The translations under genes and the position numbers were made by a program. Shown in pieces: positions 21,495-25,151 of a stretch of 25,151 nt of DNA. The DNA comes from a virus. Every line of letters starts with the position of its first letter. Position 1 is the first letter of the stretch. The notes under the pieces are model-generated. The model saw nothing but the letters and a program-made list of their open reading frames with translations. It did not search any database and had not been told where the DNA came from. The stretch spans positions 1 to 25,151 of IMG/VR virus record IMGVR_UViG_3300021375_000150. One strand, given 5' to 3'.

Positions 21495-21603
21495 GGGGAA
21501 GCAATGGTATTGACAAGTTGAGTAGCGAAAGCAAGACGATTATCGCCCAAGTGTAAAGTCTCGCTCTTCTTGGACGAGGGTTCGACTCCCTCCTTCTCCA
21601 CCA
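21495..21603 (+). ncRNA. Miniature tmRNA-like gene (109 nt) with alanine-type acceptor
   Basis: The ends form a tmRNA-type tRNA-like domain: acceptor GGGGAAG (21495-21501) with CTTCTCC (21593-21599), including a G3-U70 wobble and discriminator A, the alanine identity elements, then CCA. The T arm is GAGGG-TTCGACT-CCCTC. There is no D stem and no anticodon arm. The 5' part (GCAATGGTATTGACAAGTTG) resembles one-piece cyanobacterial tmRNA, and TTGGACGAGGGTTCGA before the T loop matches the usual tmRNA 3' end. CAAG/CTTG (21514-21517/21569-21572) and GCGA/TCGC (21525-21528/21561-21564) form a P2-like helix. Normal tmRNAs are 300-400 nt; the pseudoknots and a recognisable tag are missing. A 10-codon frame from 21524 ends TAA 21554-21556 but lacks a degron-like Ala-Ala end. 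Confidence 0.72.
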
Positions 21604-21608
21604 TATAC

Positions 21609-21683
21609 GCCAGATTAGCTCAGTGGTAGAGCACTGCTTTTGTAAAGCAGCGGTCGTCGGTTCAAGTCCGACATCTGGCCCCA
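21609..21683 (+). tRNA. tRNA-Thr (anticodon UGU)
   Basis: 75-nt cloverleaf with encoded CCA. Acceptor GCCAGAT/ATCTGGC, anticodon stem CTGCT/AGCAG with loop TTTGTAA, T arm GTCGG-TTCAAGT-CCGAC. Reads ACA. The discriminator is C, unusual for bacterial tRNA-Thr (A in E. coli). Confidence 0.92.
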
Positions 21684-21693
21684 TTTACAATAC

Positions 21694-21769
21694 TCCCCAG
21701 TAACTCAGCGGTTAGAGTATTCGCCTGTTAAGCGAAGAGTCGTTTGTTCGAATCAAACCTGGGGAGCCA
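21694..21769 (+). tRNA. tRNA-Asn (anticodon GUU)
   Basis: 76-nt cloverleaf with encoded CCA and discriminator G. Acceptor TCCCCAG/CTGGGGA, anticodon stem TTCGC/GCGAA with loop CTGTTAA, T arm GTTTG-TTCGAAT-CAAAC. Reads AAC and AAU; the only tRNA of the set not aimed at an A-ending codon. Confidence 0.93.
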
Positions 21770-21782
21770 TACACATACTATT

Positions 21783-21875
21783 ATGCAAGTACAAGAAGAG
21801 AGTAACGGAGGCTGCTGGGCAGCCTTTTATATTGTCCTTTTAGTCCTTTTATGCTTCAAAGCATTTAGTAAGTAA
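21783..21875 (+). CDS. Possible single-span membrane microprotein (30 aa) inside the tRNA cluster
   Basis: A 30-codon frame from ATG 21783 to TAA 21875 encodes a polar N-terminus (MQVQEESNGG) and one hydrophobic segment (11-25, CWAAFYIVLLVLLCF) ending in Lys, a plausible inside-positive membrane helix. No ribosome binding site is visible. A terminator-like hairpin overlaps its codons 9-16, so this stretch may instead be only a processing or termination region. It fills the 112-base gap between tRNA-Asn and tRNA-Pro. Confidence 0.35.
   Translation: MQVQEESNGGCWAAFYIVLLVLLCFKAFSK
21809..21828 (+). terminator. Weak terminator-like hairpin between tRNA-Asn and tRNA-Pro
   Basis: AGGCTGC (21809-21815), loop TGG, GCAGCCT (21819-21825), with TTTT at 21825-21828 at the 3' side. 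The stem is perfect but the T run is short. If it works, it would reduce read-through into the Pro and Arg tRNAs. Confidence 0.45.
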
Positions 21876-21881
21876 CTATAA

Positions 21882-21958
21882 CGGGGTGTGGCGCAGCTTG
21901 GTAGCGCGTCCGCTTTGGGAGCGGAAGGCCGAAGGTTCGAATCCTTTCACCCCGACCA
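21882..21958 (+). tRNA. tRNA-Pro (anticodon UGG)
   Basis: 77-nt cloverleaf with encoded CCA. Acceptor CGGGGTG/CACCCCG, typical C1-G72 and A73 of tRNA-Pro, D arm GCGC/GCGC, anticodon stem TCCGC/GCGGA with loop TTTGGGA, T arm GAAGG-TTCGAAT-CCTTT (last pair G-T). Reads CCA. Confidence 0.93.
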
Positions 21959-21964
21959 TACACC

Positions 21965-22040
<76 letters not shown>

Positions 22041-22049
22041 TACAACATT

Positions 22050-22220
22050 ATGAAAGAACTACTAAAACACATAAATGAACGGGCAGATTATTGGATTGAT
22101 CTCTATAATAAATCGCCAACGAATGACCGAGGAGAGTCTGTTTCAGACTTTGCTAAAGGATCTTACATGGCTTACCTAGAACTTAAACATTACATTGAAC
22201 ATGAATCAAAAGAAGAATGA
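22050..22220 (+). CDS. Unknown small protein (56 aa)
   Basis: 56 residues, helical and charged (MKELLKHINERADYWIDLYN, then ESVSDFAKGSYMAYLELKHY, ending ESKEE). It starts 9 bases after the CCA of tRNA-Arg with no obvious ribosome binding site, and its last 20 bases overlap the next gene. Base composition and codon pattern look coding and the frame is uninterrupted. Function unknown. Its overlap with a clearly conserved downstream gene supports it. Confidence 0.55.
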   Translation: MKELLKHINERADYWIDLYNKSPTNDRGESVSDFAKGSYMAYLELKHYIEHESKEE

Positions 22221-22500
22221 AAGCTACGACAGTATTGGCTGGGATGTAGGGCAGCTAGTACAAGCTAAACAAAACGCCTACGGAGACTCTTTTGGACGTA
22301 GTGGAGAGTGCCTAAGACAAATGTTTACTGATGGTATTAAACCTTCTCAGTATGATGATCTTCTAACCATCGCTCGCATACTAGATAAACTATTCCGAAT
22401 CGCTAACGACCCAAAAGCTTTCAGTGAGAATCCGTGGCAGGACATTGTGGGTTACGGGCTCCTGGCGATGAAACGCTACGACGAAAACAATGATGACTGA
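22201..22500 (+). CDS. Conserved phage protein, DUF1599-like helical domain
   Basis: 99 residues from ATG 22201 (an in-frame TTG at 22195 is a poorer choice). The run AKQNAYGDSFGRSGECLRQM, then IKPSQYDDLLTIARILDKLFRIANDP and ENPWQDIVGYGLLAMKRYD, is a pattern I recall from small phage proteins ('YGDSF...i.RilDKl.RIa....gE.p..DiaGYallm'). It resembles DUF1599-like or MazG-like all-alpha nucleotide-related domains, with D/E residues that could bind metal. The exact function is unknown. It overlaps the 56-aa gene upstream and the Cys-rich microgene downstream. Confidence 0.78.
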   Translation: MNQKKNESYDSIGWDVGQLVQAKQNAYGDSFGRSGECLRQMFTDGIKPSQYDDLLTIARILDKLFRIANDPKAFSENPWQDIVGYGLLAMKRYDENNDD

Positions 22501-22564
22501 ATGTATTAATTGTGACGCATCAGGAGGATGCACGGGCCAATGCTCACCAATACCAAAGACATGA
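22493..22564 (+). CDS. Possible Cys-rich microprotein (23 aa, double CxxC)
   Basis: ATG 22493 (or 22490) opens a 23-24 codon frame reading MTECINCDASGGCTGQCSPI and ending PKT. Two pairs (C-x2-C and C-x3-C) fit a zinc knuckle. Its start overlaps the previous gene's stop and its own stop overlaps ATG 22561 (ATGA), the same linkage used by real genes throughout this window. It carries the AGGAGG at 22522-22527. No ribosome binding site of its own is clear. Confidence 0.45.
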   Translation: MTECINCDASGGCTGQCSPIPKT

Positions 22565-22761
22565 CTAAAGCAGAACTACAAAAAGAAAGAGAACGCCTTG
22601 AGAAAAAACTAACCTTTGCGGAAAATAACCATTCCAAGCAGTTTGCAGGTTTCGTAAACGAAGGGAATTACCAAGATTCCTATAATAATGTTATGGCAAT
22701 TTATCATCAGCTTTCCCAGGTCTGTGACGATTTAGGAGATCCGATCCCTATCAGGATCTAA
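22561..22761 (+). CDS. Unknown small helical protein (66 aa)
   Basis: 66 residues from ATG 22561, which overlaps the preceding microgene stop. Alternative in-frame starts are 22528 (77 aa, directly abutting AGGAGG) and 22540 (12 bases after it). The N-terminus is a charged coiled-coil (MTKAELQKERERLEKKLTF); the C-terminus has a second helix (YNNVMAIYHQLSQVCDDLGD). No known domain. It ends convergently with the minus-strand gene, overlapping it by 11 bases, and a terminator follows at 22811. Confidence 0.65.
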   Translation: MTKAELQKERERLEKKLTFAENNHSKQFAGFVNEGNYQDSYNNVMAIYHQLSQVCDDLGDPIPIRI

Positions 22762-23005
22762 TAAATACATCGTTAAAGAATGCTACTACAGCACTGATGA
22801 AACCACCCGCACCCAGGCCCCACATAGTGGCCTGGGTTTTTAATTTAACGATATCATGGCTCATCTTCGTTTGGTTTTCGGCAAGCTTACTGATACCATC
22901 CAAGAGTTCCTTCTCAGTTGATTTAATGTCCTCATGGAGACGGTCTATCTCAGATAGAACCAACTCCTTATATCGAACCCAATCGTCTTCTCTGGTGTCG
23001 CTCAT
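22751..23005 (-). CDS. XhlA/holin-like small membrane protein (84 aa)
   Basis: 84 residues. Residues 10-58 are an amphipathic coiled-coil (SEIDRLHEDIKSTEKELLDG onward) and 60-80 a membrane segment (WGLGAGGFISAVVAFF), the architecture of XhlA-type holin-associated proteins. GAGGT 8 bases before its ATG (on the minus strand) supports the start. A TATAAT on the minus strand at 23026-23031 could be its -10, but no -35 is clear. Lysis accessory is the best guess; a tail or virion membrane-interaction role is possible. A + strand terminator hairpin lies within its membrane-segment codons. Confidence 0.68.
   Translation of the reverse strand: MSDTREDDWVRYKELVLSEIDRLHEDIKSTEKELLDGISKLAENQTKMSHDIVKLKTQATMWGLGAGGFISAVVAFFNDVFIRS
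22811..22841 (+). terminator. Rho-independent terminator of the + strand genes, nested in the opposite-strand gene
   Basis: ACCCAGGCC (22811-22819) and GGCCTGGGT (22829-22837) form a perfect 9-base-pair stem with a 9-base loop and T run 22837-22841. There is no T run on the minus strand, so it acts on + transcripts ending after 22761, although it sits inside minus-strand coding sequence. Confidence 0.85.
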
Positions 23006-23074
23006 AACTTTACCTCGTCCCCTATATTATATACTAATTATTGCAATAAACTTTGCTAATGGTTTATACTAAAA

Positions 23075-24223
23075 CTAACAATTCCACTTCTTTAGTGATA
23101 AACTGAGACGATCTTTGCCTGTGTTGTTACTGGACTTCTGACGCTTACGCATACCTTTCATTCTAGCACAGAAAGACTTTCTTCTGTTAGCAGCCTTGGA
23201 GCCCTTCTTGAGCTTGCTAGGCTTAGTAGTAACAGCAGTCTTAAGTTTAGAGCCTGGGTTCTGTGCTCTGTATGAGGCTACGCCTTTAGCGTTTAGGCCA
23301 CCGCTAGGGTTCTTGCCCTCGCTTCTAGTCCAGGCAGCACTCTTCTCTGCGATGATGGACCCTATTCTTTGGTATTCTGTGTGATCAAATTTATACTTTC
23401 CCGGTTTCCCTTTACCTTTCATTGCTCTGAAAGGTGTTGTTAAGCTTCTCTTAACTGCCGTTCCAACGCCTCCTACTACTTTTCTTGGAATATTATTTAA
23501 GTATCGCCTCATCTTCCTTTTTTGACTATTGACGAAATTGCTTCCTTTCTTTTTAGGTTTAGTAGCATCAGGGGCGTCTTCTCTGTCCTGCAATCCCTGC
23601 TTTACTTTTTTTACATCAGCCTCTAATTTTTTTTGGGCCTGTATATTCCCATCCACGGCTAGACCTTTCAAGTGGGTTCTTTCGAAGGCATCTAAGGATT
23701 CAGTCATTAAAGAGGTAGCGAAGTTAAAGTAAGCAGTATGGAGAGCTTCGTCTTTTCTCTCTCTTGCTTCCTCTTCTGCCTTCTTACGATCCTCCTCAGC
23801 TTTCTTCTTAGCTTCAGCAGCTTCACGCCGTTTTCTCATAACATCCGCTAATGCGTCCGATGTATCGTCAACAACTTCAGCACCTTTTTTTAATGTGCTC
23901 GTTCCTGCACGCACCGCTGCTCCCGCCACTGCACCTTTTACTCCACCTGCCCCAGGCAAAATAGCGTCTTTTGCTACATTTTTAGCTAATCCAAAGGTCT
24001 TTCTTGTGCCTGAGACGACTGCTCGTTTTGTGCCTGAGACGACTGCTCGTTTAGTGCCTGAGACGGCTGCTCGTTTAGCCAATTTCTTCGCGCCATATTT
24101 AATTGCCTTCCCCGCCAGCCATCTACCTCCTGCCACCAATGCGGGAATAACAGGAAGTGCCTCATCTACTCGCGCAGTCTTCTCTGCAAGTTGTTTCCTC
24201 AAATATTGTTTTCTTGATTCCAT
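23075..24223 (-). CDS. Basic phage protein with C-terminal SGGLNAKG...KWNC module (DUF6321-like)
   Basis: 382 residues, very Lys/Arg/Ala-rich. Residues 25-125 are Gly/Ala/Val-rich with an eight-residue repeat (TKRAVVSG, three copies). Residues 125-160 are a charged coiled-coil of K/E/A (KRREAAEAKKKAEEDRKKAEE). The last 90 residues are the best-conserved: AAWTRSEGKNPSGGLNAKG, ASYRAQNPGSKLK, AANRRKSFCARMKGM and a final SLSLKKWNC. I recall this module from many marine phage proteins, named DUF6321. A good GGAG precedes its ATG. Strong basicity suggests nucleic-acid contact, perhaps in the virion; unproven. It is transcribed opposite to the neighbours, from a divergent region shared with the gene at 24300. 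Confidence 0.75.
   Translation of the reverse strand: MESRKQYLRKQLAEKTARVDEALPVIPALVAGGRWLAGKAIKYGAKKLAKRAAVSGTKRAVVSGTKRAVVSGTRKTFGLAKNVAKDAILPGAGGVKGAVAGAAVRAGTSTLKKGAEVVDDTSDALADVMRKRREAAEAKKKAEEDRKKAEEEARERKDEALHTAYFNFATSLMTESLDAFERTHLKGLAVDGNIQAQKKLEADVKKVKQGLQDREDAPDATKPKKKGSNFVNSQKRKMRRYLNNIPRKVVGGVGTAVKRSLTTPFRAMKGKGKPGKYKFDHTEYQRIGSIIAEKSAAWTRSEGKNPSGGLNAKGVASYRAQNPGSKLKTAVTTKPSKLKKGSKAANRRKSFCARMKGMRKRQKSSNNTGKDRLSLSLKKWNC
24006..24077 (-). repeat. Three tandem 24-bp repeats in the basic protein gene
   Basis: On the + strand GTGCCTGAGACGACTGCTCG plus four bases repeats at 24006, 24030 and 24054 with single-base differences (one G for A in copy 3, one A for T at the end of copies 2 and 3). 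It codes for the eight-residue repeat of the minus-strand protein and probably changes copy number by slippage. Confidence 0.9.
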
Positions 24224-24225
24224 GC

Positions 24226-24253
24226 TTGATTTCTCCAGGTATGTCGATATAAT
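24226..24253 (+). promoter_or_regulatory. Sigma70-like promoter of the 24300 gene
   Basis: TTGATT (24226-24231), 16-base spacer, TATAAT (24248-24253), giving a leader of about 40 bases to ATG 24300. It lies in the divergent intergenic region, 3 bases past the start codon of the minus-strand gene. Confidence 0.65.
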
Positions 24254-24299
24254 ATGTAGCTGACCTACTAGGCTCGTTGTACCTTTCCCGCACCAAAAA

Positions 24300-24815
24300 A
24301 TGAATATTTTCTACCTTCACGAATGCCCTCAGCAAGCAGCCATCGACCATGCCGATGTTCACTGCTCCAAAATGATGATTGAGTACGCTCAACTTCTGTC
24401 CACCGCACACCGTGTGACTGACAGTCCTTGGGCAGAAGACTGTTACCAGATCGCTCACAAGAACCATCCCAGCACGATCTGGGTCCGTGAGTCTACAGAC
24501 CACTACACTTGGCTCTACGACCTGTGGCACAACCTTGCCAATGAGTTCTTCATGCGCCGTGGTAAGGAGCACGCTTCATGGACCAAGCTCAAGCATGTCC
24601 TGTGCCACAACCCTCCCCACCTTCCTCGTAACGGCTTCACGCCCCCTCCTCAGTGCATGCCTGAAGAATGCAAGCGTGACAACACCGTAGAGGCTTACCA
24701 GGGCTACTACGTCTACAAGAAGCTCGTAGAAGGCAAGCGTATCAACTGGGACTGGGACCTAGGTGGCTGTGTTCCTACATGGTTTCAAGAGAAGGCTCTT
24801 GTACTTTCTGCCTGA
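24300..24815 (+). CDS. Conserved phage protein of unknown function (171 aa), His/Trp-rich
   Basis: 171 residues. MNIFYLHECPQQAAIDHADVH, then KMMIEYAQLLSTAHR, KNHPSTIWVRESTDHYTWLYDL and FTPPPQCMPEECK are patterns I recall from T4-like and other phage proteins usually annotated as hypothetical. Conserved His (H19, H21, H37, H54, H59), Cys and Trp suggest a metal site or enzymatic pocket, but the reaction is unknown. There is no signal peptide. G+C-rich codon use is similar to the DUF932 and uvsX genes. No clear ribosome binding site: CACCAAAAA precedes ATG 24300. Confidence 0.75.
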   Translation: MNIFYLHECPQQAAIDHADVHCSKMMIEYAQLLSTAHRVTDSPWAEDCYQIAHKNHPSTIWVRESTDHYTWLYDLWHNLANEFFMRRGKEHASWTKLKHVLCHNPPHLPRNGFTPPPQCMPEECKRDNTVEAYQGYYVYKKLVEGKRINWDWDLGGCVPTWFQEKALVLSA

Positions 24816-24826
24816 GTTGTTATAAT
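24799..24826 (+). promoter_or_regulatory. Extended -10 promoter before the 24834 gene
   Basis: TGTTATAAT (extended -10, TATAAT 24821-24826) with TTGTAC (24799-24804) 16 bases upstream. ATG 24834 lies 7 bases downstream of the -10, so the transcript would be leaderless or nearly so. Confidence 0.6.
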
Positions 24827-24833
24827 AGATTCC

Positions 24834-25019
24834 ATGAAGCACGCTACTCAACACGAAATTGTCTGGTCCCTCATCAAGAAGGGATCCACCCCCTCCCAGG
24901 ATAGCATTGTCGCTGTCTATGAGAATCACTCTGACCTGCGCGAGAGGCTCACTGAGCTTCACAAGCGTTACCCAGGACAATTCACCATCTCCTCACTCTC
25001 CTTCTACCCCAAATCATGA
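24834..25019 (+). CDS. Unknown small protein (61 aa)
   Basis: 61 residues, MKHATQHEIVWSLIKKGSTP, then SIVAVYENHSDLRERLTELH, ending SLSFYPKS. A mixed helix/strand pattern, no known motif. There is no ribosome binding site before the ATG, consistent with a leaderless message from the promoter just upstream. The stop overlaps the next start (ATGA). It may be a small regulatory protein; that is a guess. Confidence 0.6.
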   Translation: MKHATQHEIVWSLIKKGSTPSQDSIVAVYENHSDLRERLTELHKRYPGQFTISSLSFYPKS

Positions 25020-25151
25020 AAGTATTAAACAACCACAAAGGAGACATCGACGGTCGAGTCAAGCTTGACGAAGATGATCTTTCTATTATTATTACCGCTC
25101 TGAAAGAATCAATTCAAAATTACCCTCTGTCTGCTGGTGTTTGGCACAAGC
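25016..25151 (+). CDS. N-terminal part of a gene cut by the window edge
   Basis: ATG 25016 overlaps the preceding stop (ATGA) and the frame stays open to the edge, 45 residues: MKVLNNHKGDIDGRVKLDED, then SIIITALKESIQNYPLSAGVWHK. Too little to name a family. Coupled translation with the 61-aa gene upstream is likely. Confidence 0.6.
   Translation, partial: MKVLNNHKGDIDGRVKLDEDDLSIIITALKESIQNYPLSAGVWHK

Noticed and set aside
21385-21684. 99-residue minus-strand frame across the tRNA cluster
   Set aside because: It is the reverse complement of tRNA genes; such frames (with ESNPRP-like strings from T arms) are a well-known artefact.
22797-23072. 91-residue hydrophobic + strand frame
   Set aside because: Lies opposite the XhlA-like gene, has no ribosome binding site, and the + strand terminator sits inside it.
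23895-24263. 122-residue + strand frame rich in Pro/Ala, and similar frames at 23196-23384 and 23529-23732
   Set aside because: All are antisense to the basic minus-strand protein; repeats such as PETTARLVPETAARL are mirror translations of its DNA repeats.
24162-24572. 136-residue minus-strand frame
   Set aside because: Overlaps both the start of the minus-strand gene and the conserved + strand gene at 24300; no ribosome binding site.

Overview
This window is bacteriophage DNA: tightly packed genes that mostly overlap by a few bases, a T4-like set of replication and recombination genes joined to a family-A DNA polymerase, a nucleotide-metabolism set, and a tRNA cluster. The mixture (PolA, B12-dependent ribonucleotide reductase, ThyX, MazG, gp46/gp47, UvsX, a gp32-like protein, a Clp-type ATPase and a sugar cassette) fits a large tailed phage of an aquatic bacterium. 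A tmRNA-derived gene whose 5' end resembles cyanobacterial tmRNA hints at a cyanobacterial host. That is inference; no photosynthesis gene is present in the window.

Layout on the + strand. 1-1810: a family-A polymerase that appears to be split over three consecutive reading frames, with a 63-residue coiled-coil gene wedged into the exonuclease domain. 1807-6963: ThyX, the gp47/gp46 nuclease pair and a class II ribonucleotide reductase. 6966-11351: zinc-ribbon protein, DnaB-like helicase, small metallopeptidase, an unknown protein, a UvsY-like mediator candidate, gp32-like ssDNA-binding protein and a lipoprotein, closed by a strong terminator (11385-11416). 11420-15749: a cassette of two kinds of glycosyltransferase, a methyltransferase, a half-length DegT aminotransferase and a NeuD-like acetyltransferase; its middle is visibly A+T-richer than its surroundings. 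15766-18538: MazG, zinc ribbon, dCMP/CMP-type deaminase, UvsX and a DUF932 protein. 18559-18647 looks like a terminator with an alternative anti-terminator pairing. 18651-21234: five small unknown genes and a ClpA-like unfoldase. 21231-22040: a promoter, a 5' stem-loop, six tRNAs (Ile-UAU, Leu-UAA, Thr-UGU, Asn-GUU, Pro-UGG, Arg-UCU) and a 109-nt tmRNA-like gene, followed by small genes to 22761.

22751-24223 is a two-gene minus-strand island: an XhlA/holin-like membrane protein, and a basic protein carrying a C-terminal module common in marine phages. The + strand resumes at 24300 with a conserved phage protein, a small gene and a gene cut by the window edge.

How it works together: the nucleotide genes (NrdJ, ThyX, deaminase, MazG) supply dNTPs; polymerase, helicase and gp32-like protein replicate; gp46/47, UvsX and the UvsY-like protein support recombination-dependent replication. 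The tRNAs mostly read A-ending codons, as expected if the phage is more A+T-rich than its host. The two most unusual items are the fragmented polymerase and the miniature tmRNA-like gene.
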